The position numbers and the translations under genes were made by a program. A model generated the notes under the pieces. That model searched no databases. It had not been told where the DNA came from and was given only the letters and a program-made list of their open reading frames with translations. A DNA stretch of 45,875 bases from Roridomyces roridus (Eukaryota; Basidiomycota; Agaricomycetes; Agaricales; Mycenaceae), in the NCBI GenBank assembly GCA_029378245.1, contig JARKIF010000235.1, positions 1 to 45,875 of the forward strand, written 5' to 3'. Below, piece after piece: positions 11,516 through 20,048 of this stretch. Numbering within the stretch: the first letter of the stretch is position 1; every line of letters starts with the position of its first letter.

Positions 11516-11700
11516 ATGTCTTCAATTCGCTGTACTTACATCCACCGGTAGGTATATTTGCCCTCCTCCTCGACGACCCCCTCGATTCCGACCCTGTGTT
11601 TGCAGAGCAAGATCAACAAATCTTTGGGACACAAGCGAAAGAATCCAGATCGCAATACGAAGTAAATTAACTGGCAGAATCCAACACTTTGGCCCCAACT
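10958..11700 (-). CDS. Possible lineage-specific gene or gene remnant
   Basis: I do not recognise the protein. The strongest frame runs 11160-10958 and is hydrophilic and helix-like (ELDFTDDELAWLEAERERL, then AVTYNFEW), ending in a stop at 10958. Upstream minus-strand pieces with similar character are VGIEGVVEEEGKYTYRW near 11600 and PLIHEIWRGGIGVNEEGLGR near 11420. Plausible short introns (for example GTGTCAGGCAGAG...) could join them, but I could not fix a start codon or a full exon chain. It may be a real small gene, a decayed gene, or chance. It lies just outside the retrotransposon insertion site and overlaps an opposite-strand candidate at 11516. Confidence 0.25.
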
Positions 11701-11872
11701 CGTCAGCGCTGGCACCTGGCACTGACACTCGTCTCACCGGTAGACCGCCGGCCCTGGACGCTCCGCTCAATCCTAAAACAACTCCACAAGATCACTTTCA
11801 AGCACTTTCAGAAGCTGACAGACTCAGAGAGCAGGTGATCGGCTCATGGATAACTATTAACGAGGAAGGGCG
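11516..11872 (+). pseudogene. Possible host open frame interrupted by the retrotransposon (5' part)
   Basis: An ATG at 11516 opens a frame with one good intron (11548-11605, GTAGGT to TTTGCAG, 58 bp). After splicing it stays open to the insertion point at 11872. If the retrotransposon and one copy of the GGGCG duplication are removed, the frame continues through 20054 and stops at 20139-20141, giving about 150 codons. The product is hydrophilic and Pro/Arg-containing (TGRPPALDAPLNPKTTP, ALSEADRLREQVIGSW), and I do not recognise it. An open frame of this size can arise by chance, and the opposite strand is also partly open, so this is only a candidate disrupted gene. Confidence 0.3.
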
Positions 11873-12055
11873 TGGAAACTCACGATAGAGAAACACTCAG
11901 AAAGTCAGACGGGAGAATCAATAAGCGCCTTGCGTGTTGTGGAGATCTCGAGGTATGTACGAAGTGAGAAATACAGAGAGAAGAGAGAGCTAATAGGTGC
12001 AAATAACGTCCGAGAACTGATGATCGAAATGACTGATGTAACCACCAGGTTTACA
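11873..12055 (-). repeat. 3' LTR of the chromovirus
   Basis: 183 bp, in direct orientation with 19866-20048 and identical except C at 11926. It starts TGTAAACCTGGTGG and ends GTGAGTTTCCA in element orientation. The duplicated target GGGCG abuts it at 11868-11872. Confidence 0.96.
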
Positions 12056-12070
12056 CCCTCCCCCTCCCAC
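12056..12070 (-). other. Polypurine tract next to 3' LTR
   Basis: On the minus strand GTGGGAGGGGGAGGG lies immediately before the LTR start TGTAAACC. A purine run in this position primes plus-strand DNA synthesis in LTR retroelements. Confidence 0.88.
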
Positions 12071-12226
12071 GAAAATGGGTGTCAGTATCCACCAAAACCA
12101 AAATGTAAAGTAAAGATAGCAAGGTAAAGTAAACCACGACCAAATGCATGCTCGAAAGGTCTTCACGAAGCAGCTGCCTCAACCAATCGACTGCAGGGAG
12201 AAAAAAGGTTGCCCAGCCGAGCCCCA

Positions 12227-12398
12227 TCAATCTTGACGACGTTGTTCCCAGGTGTCGAGGGCCTCGCAGTCGGCCAATTCGGTGCCAGAGAGCCATTTGT
12301 CGGAGCCGGGGCCGTAGCCAGTGAAACGAACAAGGTACTGATATCCGCGGCCGCGCTTCCGTTGGTCGAGGATCCGGTCGATGTACCACTCCTTTTCG
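12227..12398 (-). pseudogene. pol C-terminal fragment: chromodomain
   Basis: This reads EKEWYIDRILDQRKRGRG then YQYLVRFTGYGPGSDKW and ends at a stop at 12229-12227. The aromatic residues, the YLVRFTGY strand and the W of DKW match the chromodomain that ends integrase in chromoviruses, where it can direct integration to heterochromatin. It is cut off from the rest of pol by the DNA transposon at 12399-13780. Removing that element and one duplicate joins NDRGEKE to WYIDRIL in frame. Confidence 0.9.
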
Positions 12399-13318
12399 GA
12401 ATTTGAACCCACCACAGGATCACGTCACGTTGTGACGTGTCACTCTCTTGCCAGCTCACCAACCCGACTCAGAATCGACGTCGCCCACACTCCTCTGCCT
12501 CCCCCGCCCACCCTCGCTCCTTCGCTCCTGCCTTTGCTACTCTCTGCTGCCTTTCACCCTACCGCCCTTGCCGCTATCACCGCTGCCCCGACTCCCGAGC
12601 TACTCAAGCGCCCGCCACTATCACAGATACCGTTCGTCTGTGCTCGGCCGCAGCAAATGTCGTCCAGGGTCCATGGCTAGCGTCGAACCCGACTGCATGC
12701 ACCCACCGACGTCCAACAGCTCGCCAACTACCCACTGCTGCAGCACCAACTACAGTCGCGACTCGCATGGTGCGTAAACCTGCCAGCTCATCATCACCCA
12801 CTCACCCACCCGTTCGCAGTAACATACTCCCAACGTTACCGATCCTGCCATCGCCGTCACCGTGCATGTCACCGTCGTCACCGTCGTCCCAATATGCCAG
12901 CTCGATTTGCCACCCTCCCCGATCCCTCTTCTCGATGCACCTGGTCACTATACACACCACATACACTCCCTTTCCTCGCTCCCTCTCCTCGGCATGCCTG
13001 CACCCCACCCTTTCCGCCGACCGTTGTCGTGGCACGTTCCATCTTGGCCGCATGTGGTTGCCTAGCCTACATCCTCCGCTCCTCAATACCACCAAGGCAC
13101 CCTTCGCTACCGTGCTCCGGATGCGTTAAGATTATGGTAGACTTCGTGTGATTCGGCTCATGTATTTATGTAGTTTTCATTCTGAATGGAATCACCGTTC
13201 CAAGATTGGCATAAAAAACGATGAGCTGATAACTTGAAAGGATTGCCCGCGCGGCAGCGCAAAAGCACCACGCAGTGGGCCTCCGCGGCGAGCGGCAAGC
13301 TTCGCGCAGCGATGGGGT

Positions 13319-13369
13319 CCGGGGGCAAAGCCCCGGCGGGTCCAGGGTGGAACCCTGGCCGTCGCGGCC
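13319..13369. repeat. Three consecutive GC-rich palindromes
   Basis: CCGGGG-GCAAAG-CCCCGG (13319-13336), CCAGGGT-GGA-ACCCTGG (13342-13358) and GGCC-GTCGC-GGCC (13357-13369) lie back to back inside the nested DNA transposon. Each could form a small hairpin. The function is unknown. Confidence 0.75.
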
Positions 13370-13623
13370 GGCGCCGCAATGAGTGTTCCACTCTCATCGA
13401 TCTTTCGGGGAGGTTCAAAAGGTTCCGCTGTGCAACAAAGTTGCCAGCGAGAAACCGGGCAGCACCACGAGCATTTAAATGAGGAATAATCATTTCACAG
13501 GTTCCAGATGCCAGAAAACCATGGACTAGTACAGATGCAAGGAAACTATGTAGTGCACTGGCCGCCCGGGGAAGCTGCCGCGCTAGCGAAAATGGGCCGC
13601 TAGGCAAAACCCAGCGGGAGCGA

Positions 13624-13721
13624 GGACGTGCCGCGAGGCCGAGACAGCGTGAGCGAAACCGCGCGGCCAGGCGAAGGTGCCGCGAGGCAACAGGCAGCGC
13701 TAGCGAAACGGCGCCGCCAGG
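13624..13721. repeat. Imperfect tandem repeat, about 49-bp unit
   Basis: Two adjacent units share GGTGCCGCGAGGC-type starts, an AGCG.TAGCGAAAC-type middle and GCGCCGCCAGG-type ends. A third, more diverged partial unit precedes them from about 13569. They lie near the right end of the nested DNA transposon. Confidence 0.6.
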
Positions 13722-13790
13722 TTGATGGGATCATCACATGTCACATTGTGTGACGCGATCCTGTGGTGAGTGCAGTGTCCCTCCTTTTCG

Positions 13791-14058
13791 CCGCGGTCGT
13801 TGAGAATGGGCTCGGGCTCGGCGAGTTCGCGATCCGGAAACAGGTCCCCGTTATTTTCTATGAAAGGTTCAATCTGAGAAGAGTGGAAAACCGGATAAAT
13901 GCCAGGCTGATTCTCAAGATCCAAGGTGAAAGTCGAGCATTCCGGGTGCGCGGCGACCACTTTGTACGGCCCGTCAAAACGAGGCATATACTTAGCAACC
14001 TGCCCGCTGCCCTTATGAATGTAGTGCGCGCGTCGATGCGCGGTGTTGAGCTTCGCTT
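13791..14058 (-). pseudogene. pol fragment: integrase C-terminal domain
   Basis: In element orientation this reads AKLNTAHRRAHYI, then VAKYMPRFDGPYKVVAAHP, TFTLDLENQPGIYPVFHSSQ and EPILNDRGEKE. The LSTAHRR...KxMPRFDGPYKV...HP.S..F..S pattern is the GPY/F module typical of chromovirus integrases. Its upstream end is abrupt: the residues that normally link the catalytic core to this module are missing and replaced by the LTR-derived segment at 14059-14249. Confidence 0.88.
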
Positions 14059-14249
14059 ATTGATTCTCCCGTCTGACTTTCTGAGTGTTTCTCTATCGTG
14101 GGTTTCCACTTTTGAATCAATAAGCGCCTTGCGTGTTGTGGAGATCTCGAGGTATGTACGAAGTGAGAAATACAGAGAGAAGAGAGAGCTAATAGGTGCA
14201 AATAACGTCCGAGAACTGATGATCGAAATGACTGATGTAACCACCAGGT
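14059..14249. repeat. Internal rearranged LTR/leader copy with inverted R-U5-primer-site segment
   Basis: Bases 14122-14249 match the LTR (minus its terminal TTTACA) in the same orientation as the two true LTRs. The adjoining 63 bp (14059-14121) match the next part of the LTR plus leader in the opposite orientation. The flipped segment is bounded exactly by ATTGATTC and GAATCAAT, the same two 8-mers that bound the corresponding uninverted segment 19853-19915. It contains leader bases (CTTTT plus the 8-mer) found only downstream of the 5' LTR, so it derives from the 5' end of the element or its RNA. There is one base difference (GTGGGTTTCC versus GTGAGTTTCC). No target duplication flanks this copy and part of integrase is missing, so it was not a simple insertion. 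Confidence 0.88.
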
Positions 14250-15847
14250 GCGAGTCGACGGGGAAACAACCAGTGGAGGGATCAACCGTGGCGAGCAGCC
14301 CATGCGCAACTCAAAACCCGAAAAAACCTGTCGAAGCATTGACTGTATTCATCATGTCAAAACGAACGCGGGGTAGAGCACGGACCCAGCCCTGCTGGTT
14401 ACGAGCCACGTGGTAACGGACAGCCTGGTTCACGGTCTTGTTCGTACGCTCACTCGCGCCGTCGGTTTCTGGATGAAACGCCGTCGACATCTTCAACTTT
14501 ACGCCGGTGAGCTTGTTGAAGGCAGCCCAGAATTCCGATACAAACAGTTTGTCGCGGTCGCTGAAGATGTCCAACGGTATGCCGTTCTCGCAATACCAAT
14601 GGTCGAAGAATAGCACGGCAAAATCATCCGCGGAAATGTCCGTGCGAGTTGGTACCAGACGGATGTCCGATCCCAGGCGGCAAGTGAAGGACGCAATGCA
14701 ATTAAAACCCTCGTCCTGTGGGAGCGGACCAATGAAATCAATCGCGACTGAGTCGCCTCGACCTTCCGGTACAGGATTTGGGTGCAAAGGACCCGTTGGC
14801 CGCTTCGTTCGAGATTTGTTTTGCTGACACTCGGTGCACGCCGGGATGTAAGCGGTTTCCAAGTCTCGTCGCATGTTCGGCCAATAATAACAATCTCGCA
14901 GAGACTTGTACGACTTGTCGAAACCAAAATGACCCAACGCGTCGTGTGCCAAATGGAACAAATCCTGCCGGATCGTGCCAGCCTTTGGAATCACCAGCCG
15001 GCCGGACAGATACCAGAGGCCTTCGCGGAACACCAACCCCGGCATGCCTTCCGCCACCGAGCTCAGTTTGGCACACCACGGGTCCGTCTTGTAGCCGTCC
15101 CGGACCGTCTTCAGCACTTCGTCGTCTGTGGTAATACCCAGCACGGGCGCGATGCAATCACCTCGTTTTATACGTGTCGCAGCTATCGCGCGAGCTGCCC
15201 TCGAAGGCGAGCCACGTCCAGCCCGCAATACAACAGCCACTGCCGGGGAATCCTCCGCGCAGGAGACCTCAGCTGCCGATGCAAGAGCTTCGGCACTGTC
15301 AACGAAATCTGTCCTTGAAAGAGCATCCGCAACGGTATTATCTTCACCCTTCACGTAGACCACCTTGAAATCAAATTGCGCCAGGAACTCAGCCCAACGG
15401 GCCTGTCGGCGGGAGAGGTCCCTTTGAGAATTGAAATTCTCCAAGGTGCGGTGGTCCGTGAAAACGGTGAACGTCGCGCCCAAGAGATCAACCTTCCAAC
15501 GACGGAGAGCACGGATAATCGCGAGAAGCTCCTTCTCGTGTACAGGGTAATTTAGCTCTGCAGCCTTGAAACTGCACGAATCGAAGGCCACCGGGCGCGC
15601 CAGTTCCCACGAAGGCCCAAAGGAAAGTATGGCCCCAGAACGTCTATCACTAGCGTCCGTTGTCATGAAAATCTGATTTTCACCCGGGTTATCGTGGTCG
15701 ATACCAGTGAGGCAGTCCCTGCTCACCACTATCTTCTTTATCTCATCAAACGCACGCTGGTGGGCATCCGTCCATTCCGGAAAATGTTTATCACACTCTT
15801 TTGTCGTCAACTTTTCCAGTATAGGAGTCCATTCTGCGAGATTTGGC
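14250..15847 (-). pseudogene. pol fragment: RNase H and integrase core
   Basis: The fragment starts in frame after the hAT-like insertion with LPNLAEWTPILEKLT. The RNase H region shows TTDASDRRSGAIL, YPVHEKELLAI and FTDHRTLENF. The integrase zinc finger is HDALGHFGFDKSY with CTECQQ. Catalytic acidic residues are visible in AIDFIGPLP, FSDRDKLFVSEFW and GASERTNKTV. The usual Asp in the LTDRLG motif is Cys here (TCRLGSD). The reading frame is otherwise intact and ends where the internal LTR-derived segment begins. Positions 14311-15999 form one long open frame, but residues encoded above 15847 belong to the nested transposon. Confidence 0.93.
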
Positions 15848-16742
15848 AAGAATTTATGACAGCATTTATCATTGAAAATTACAGTGTCAATGGCGCAGAT
15901 GCAAGGGATTAGTTCAATGCAGTGATACACAAGTTTATGCATCTTTTCAGGTTTAGTTCCCAGGTTTTGCTGGATAGGGAAGTCAACTAGACATGGCAAT
16001 ATGGCCCTGACACAGGTTATGGATGCCTATCATGTGGTAGCACCACCCAAGGGCCAAGGCAAGCCTGGGACACAGGTCCTAAAAGTGCAAGTCGAGACGC
16101 AACTCCCAGACGCAAGACGCAGCTCCCAGACGCAGGTCATGTGATCAAAGTTTAGATCAAATGTTGATTCAAGAATCTGATACAAGTGATCAGATGGTCA
16201 CATGTTCCCACAATCTTACATAATCCATGATCAGGCAATATTCCAATGTGTTGAAAACTCTCATTGTAAATCCACTTGTTATTGTTATCTATCTATTGCT
16301 GCATATTTGACAAGAAAATGGGTAGATCTGAGTCAAAGTGTTTGGAATTTCATTTGATCAGTGTGTTGTTACACTAATGAAAGATACTACTTTATAATCT
16401 CAGTTGCCCATGTGGTCGAATGTCAAAACATGCCAAAGGCCAGCAGCAAAAAGATGGCCAAATGAGGAAATTTCCAGTTTTGGTATTTCAAATTATCTCC
16501 ATCACCTAATTTCCTGATAGAACCTAGCTTGGAAGTCACATGACCTGTGTATTGGAGTTGCGTCTCAACTCACCACTTGCGTCTCTGTCTTGCGTCTCAA
16601 CTTGAGATCATGTGACCTGCGTCTTGGACTTGCATCAAGCTAAAATGGCCTGACATGTGACCTGCACTTGTGCACACTGTATCGTCTCAGCCTACCACTT
16701 GAGCCAGGTATTTTTCAATGAAAAATGACTTTATAAGAATTT
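15848..16742. mobile_element. Non-autonomous hAT-like DNA transposon nested in pol (element 15856-16734)
   Basis: This 879-bp AT-richer insertion splits KFL-PNL between reverse transcriptase and RNase H. An 8-bp target duplication, AAGAATTT, flanks it at 15848-15855 and 16735-16742. Removing the element and one copy restores the pol frame. The TIRs are about 27 bp: ATGACAGCATTTATCATTGA at the left against ATAAAGTCATTTTTCATTGA at the inverted right. Subterminal regions hold many GACGCAA and TTGCGTC motifs in opposing orientation (about 16090-16140 and 16555-16630), a layout common in hAT elements, where such repeats bind transposase. No coding capacity is seen. The 8-bp duplication fits hAT, though the outermost bases are not the canonical CAG or TAG. 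Confidence 0.85.
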
Positions 16743-18287
16743 GCTAATGTACCGCACGAGACCCAAGAAAGCCCGCACGTTTGTGCTGGACCGCGGTACG
16801 GGCCAATCTACGATACGATCCACCTTGCTCAAATCCGCCTCGACTCCTCGCGCGGAAATCCTATGACCCAGGAAGACCACCTCGTCCTGAAAGAGCATCG
16901 TTTTCTTTGGGTTGCAGTAGAGGCCCGCCTTTCGCAAGGCCTCGAAAATGAGACGCACGTCGCGCTCATGGTCGTCGGGATTTTCCGACCAAATAATAAT
17001 GTCGTCAAGGTAGACATGACAGATCTTTCCAATGTACTTGCGCAGGGCGGCTGTGACACGACGTTGCTGCACTGCTGGCGCGTTCTTCAAACCTTGAGGC
17101 ATTACCAACCACTCATACAGCCCCAGTGGAGTGCTCACAGCCGTATACTTTATAGAATTTTCGTCCAAACGTGTTTGAAAAAAACTGTCCGTGAAATCGA
17201 TGGTAGACCAGATCTTTCCTCTAGCAGCGTCAGCAAGAATATCGTCGACTTTAGGCAAGGGGAAAGCATCCCGTACAGTGATAGCGTTCAGCCGACGAAA
17301 ATCGTTTACCCAACGCGGAAGAGCTGTCTTATCAGCTTTAGGGATCAAGAAGGCGGGAGACGCATGAGGCGATGTAGAAGGACGAATACGGCCAGCCTCC
17401 AAGTGATTCTTGATCAGAGTTTGCCAGGCGTCCTTGTATTTCCTTGGACTAGAATACGATCGCGTCTCAAGATCCCGCGTGGCTTCCTTCACCTTGATCT
17501 CGCAGAGTACGTCGGTAGGTAACATATTGGCGTGAGGCATCGGCTCGAATAGCATCGGGAACTCGCGTCTGAGACCTTCACCCCGTTTGTCCAATTCCTC
17601 GCGCCGGGCAAGGGTCTCAATCCGCTCGCGAATGGCGGCAATAGCGTCCACGGCTGCCACCTGCTCAAAACGACCTTCATCTTCCAGTCGCGCTCGACGG
17701 GTCTCGCAGACCGACTTCAGTTCCTTCGCCATCTTCAGGTGGTCGCGCTTTGTGCGCCGGCGCTTCTCAATCGGCGAGACGCGTTCCTTAACAGGCGGCG
17801 GTCCCGTCACGGGCTTGAAGAGGTCGTAACCGCATCTTTTATCAACGACAGAGCGCGCTTCGTGGTCAATCACAATATGATTTGATTCGAGCCAAGGTAG
17901 GCCGAGTAACAACGGGGTACACAAGTCAGAGACAATGAGGACACGTATCGTATTAGAGGTCCATGCTTGATCGAGGGACGTGGTGCGTAATTTAACGTAA
18001 TGCGTAACCGGTTTCGTAGGTGTATCAAGTGCAAGGGAAAAGGGTTCGGGTTCATGCAATGCAAATCTTGGCAAGTTCAAGCGGTCAACCAGGTCGGCGT
18101 CAATCAGCGCTAGATGTACACCATCGTCAATCAAGGCACGGACGGTGACGGGAGTAGAAGAAGGAGAATGGGCAGGACCGTCGACGAGACAGTCCCAGAA
18201 GAGGTGACGAGAGCGATAACTCACCGTCTCAGAATCATCGTCCGCACTGTCATTTGCGTCGTCGAAGGAGTCGTTGGCAGCGAGCAC
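16743..18287 (-). pseudogene. pol fragment: protease and reverse transcriptase
   Basis: The open frame 18287-16731 begins just inside the gag end. The protease-like region contains VRALIDDGVHLALIDADLV and later LLLGLPWLESNHIVID; the active-site triplet reads DDG rather than the common DSG or DTG. The reverse transcriptase shows LPRWVNDFRRLNAITV, FPLPKVDDIL, LYEWLVMPQGLKNAP and the catalytic YLDD in HVYLDDIIIWSEN (near 17002-17013), then VVFLGHRIS. It runs into the hAT-like insertion after RYISKFL. The frame is +1 relative to gag with a 38-bp overlap. Confidence 0.93.
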
Positions 18288-19593
18288 GGCGGCGACGGGG
18301 CCCGTTCTTCTTCAGCTTGTCGACATCGGCCTGGGTGATCGGACGATAGTCCTCCGCGGACGGGAAACCGGACGGACAGTTGCTAGACTTGTGTCCCGCC
18401 TGGAGACGACGACACTTGAAACAACCGTCGTGCGCCGAGAGCAGGGAGCGCTCGACATCGGTGAGCGGGGGGCAACGGGTAGCGGTACGGGCGGACAACG
18501 GGGTCGACGAGGTCGAAGGAGGGTTAGACGCAGACCCAACGCCACGCGATCCGAAAGGGCGTTTAGTGCCACGATCGTCGGCGTTGTTGTTGGCCTTGCG
18601 CTTCGCCTCCTTCGCGGCAGTGTTCGCGTTCGCGCTGGCGATGGCGTGCGCGAGCTTATCTTGAAAATCTTTGTTGTCCTCGATACGGCGGCGGTCGATG
18701 AGGATGACCTCGACGACCCAGGACTGAAGGTCTGCCTTCCCCTTCACCACATCCGACTTGGACACCAAACGGGACAGCTCGTCGAGCATGCCCGCCTCGA
18801 GCGCGTGCCGAACGCGCATGTCGTCAATGGTGTTAGATGGAGTGGTGTCGGGAACGGTGCTGGATTCGGTAGAAGTAGTGGGAGCGGCGGCGGCGGGGTC
18901 GTCGACAAGCAACGCGACCATGGAACGGACCTCCGCTTGGTACGCCTCGAACGACTCGTCGATACCTTGACGACGAGCCAGGGCGGCACGACGGGTAGTC
19001 TCTGCCCAGTCTGCATCCAACCAAGTCGCGCGGAAGCTCATCGCAATAAGCTTGTCGTACGTCGCTTCAGGCTCAAGCCAGGTCGCGACGCGGTCGTCTT
19101 GAAAGCAGGAGAGTACTTTGGCAACTTGTTCTGCGGGAGGCACGGGGTTTCCGCCGTTACGAAGGAATGTGCGGCAATGGCTGACGAAACGGGCACAGTT
19201 CTGCGGGGTAATCTTGCCAGCGCCGAAGATGGGGGCTTTACCGGGAACGCTGATGACGACGCCGTGACCGTTGGCATCGGGGGCGAGTATCATTGACGAC
19301 ATGACGTTGTGTGAAGAAAGAAACGAAGGTACAGGGAAGTATTCGCCCGATGAATCAGGCGACGGTGGGGCCAGCGAGCCTTGTGACCGAGAGGGAGGAG
19401 GAAGAATGGGGGAGTGAGGGGGAGATGCGAGGTCGAGTTGGGGAATTGGGGAGGACGCGGCTGAGAGGGGTCGAGTTCCTTCCTCGGTCGCGGGCAGCGT
19501 GCTCGCGTTTGCCAGTGACGATGACGAGTCGGTCGCGGTGATGGGAGTGAGAGGCGATGAAGGCGCAGCCTTGGAGGCCGAGCGCGTCACCAA
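18250..19593 (-). CDS. gag of the chromovirus
   Basis: A 447-codon frame from an ATG at 19593. The N-terminal 100 residues are Ser/Pro-rich. The capsid-like part contains CARFVSHCRTFLRNGG, ATWLEPEATYDKL and FRATWLDADWAETTRR. The C-terminal region is basic with one possible zinc knuckle, CFKCRRLQAGHKSSNC (C-x2-C-x6-H-x4-C), that binds RNA in related elements. The last residues (PRRRRARCQRLLRRRK) may not be the true gag-pol junction, because the +1 frame reads GPVAAVLAAND smoothly into pol. That fits a single indel in this copy or programmed frameshifting. The long plus-strand frame opposite it is a shadow. Confidence 0.92.
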   Translation of the reverse strand: MVTRSASKAAPSSPLTPITATDSSSSLANASTLPATEEGTRPLSAASSPIPQLDLASPPHSPILPPPSRSQGSLAPPSPDSSGEYFPVPSFLSSHNVMSSMILAPDANGHGVVISVPGKAPIFGAGKITPQNCARFVSHCRTFLRNGGNPVPPAEQVAKVLSCFQDDRVATWLEPEATYDKLIAMSFRATWLDADWAETTRRAALARRQGIDESFEAYQAEVRSMVALLVDDPAAAAPTTSTESSTVPDTTPSNTIDDMRVRHALEAGMLDELSRLVSKSDVVKGKADLQSWVVEVILIDRRRIEDNKDFQDKLAHAIASANANTAAKEAKRKANNNADDRGTKRPFGSRGVGSASNPPSTSSTPLSARTATRCPPLTDVERSLLSAHDGCFKCRRLQAGHKSSNCPSGFPSAEDYRPITQADVDKLKKNGPRRRRARCQRLLRRRK

Positions 19594-19852
19594 GGGCGTG
19601 GGTACACTCGGCGTGGAACGAGACAGCTTGCAAAAAGGACTGGAGTGGCCACACGGTCAGTGACGTGGCACTCGATTGGGTCGATTCACGAGCCAAAATG
19701 GCCGTGCAGTAAACGATAACGGTCGGTGGACAGTAGGGCACACGCCTGCAAGCAGGCGAGGCGAGGCGAACAGTAACGGTCGCAGAAGCAAATCGAGGAC
19801 GCAGATCCTCGATAAGCGACGCAGTCGGTGGCAGCACGGCAAGGATGGGAGA

Positions 19853-19860
19853 ATTGATTC
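19853..19860 (-). other. Putative self-priming primer-binding site
   Basis: In element orientation GAATCAAT lies 5 bases after the 5' LTR. It is the exact reverse complement of ATTGATTC inside the LTR (19908-19915). No tRNA 3'-end complement starting TGG is present after the LTR. Elements of the Tf1/sushi group use the first bases of their own RNA as primer in this arrangement, which predicts that transcription starts near 19915. Confidence 0.75.
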
Positions 19861-19865
19861 AAAAG

Positions 19866-20048
19866 TGGAAACTCACGATAGAGAAACACTCAGAAAGTCA
19901 GACGGGAGAATCAATAAGTGCCTTGCGTGTTGTGGAGATCTCGAGGTATGTACGAAGTGAGAAATACAGAGAGAAGAGAGAGCTAATAGGTGCAAATAAC
20001 GTCCGAGAACTGATGATCGAAATGACTGATGTAACCACCAGGTTTACA
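19866..20048 (-). repeat. 5' LTR of the chromovirus
   Basis: 183 bp with TGTAAACC at its start in element orientation (20048 downward) and GTTTCCA at its end. It matches 11873-12055 at 182 of 183 positions. It should contain the promoter; no obvious TATA box was seen. The duplicated GGGCG follows at 20049-20053. Confidence 0.96.

Larger units (their letters stand above)
12389..13790. mobile_element. Non-autonomous DNA transposon nested in pol (element 12399-13780)
   Basis: This 1382-bp insertion sits between the integrase tail and the chromodomain. The 10-bp sequence CTCCTTTTCG flanks it at 12389-12398 and 13781-13790, and deleting the element plus one copy restores the pol frame exactly. 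The ends are inverted: CACCACAGGATCACGTCAC on the left and the inverse of CACCACAGGATCGCGTCAC on the right, with about 10 poorly matched outer bases. Inside each TIR is a further small palindrome, CACGTCACGTTGTGACGTG on the left. The left half of the interior is C-rich low-complexity sequence (about 12470-13100); the right half is GC-rich with small palindromes and tandem repeats. No transposase is present. The 9-10 bp duplication suggests a Mutator-like or related superfamily. Confidence 0.88.

Noticed and set aside
12437..13129. 230-codon plus-strand Pro/Ser/Arg-rich open frame
   Set aside because: It lies in C-rich low-complexity sequence of the nested DNA transposon, with several overlapping frames equally open and no transposase motif.
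14059..14249. Independent solo LTR insertion in pol
   Set aside because: There is no target duplication, the terminal TTTACA is missing, part is inverted, and some integrase codons are lost.
18274..19296. 340-codon plus-strand open frame
   Set aside because: It is the exact antisense of gag; Gly/Val/Arg-rich and with no family features.
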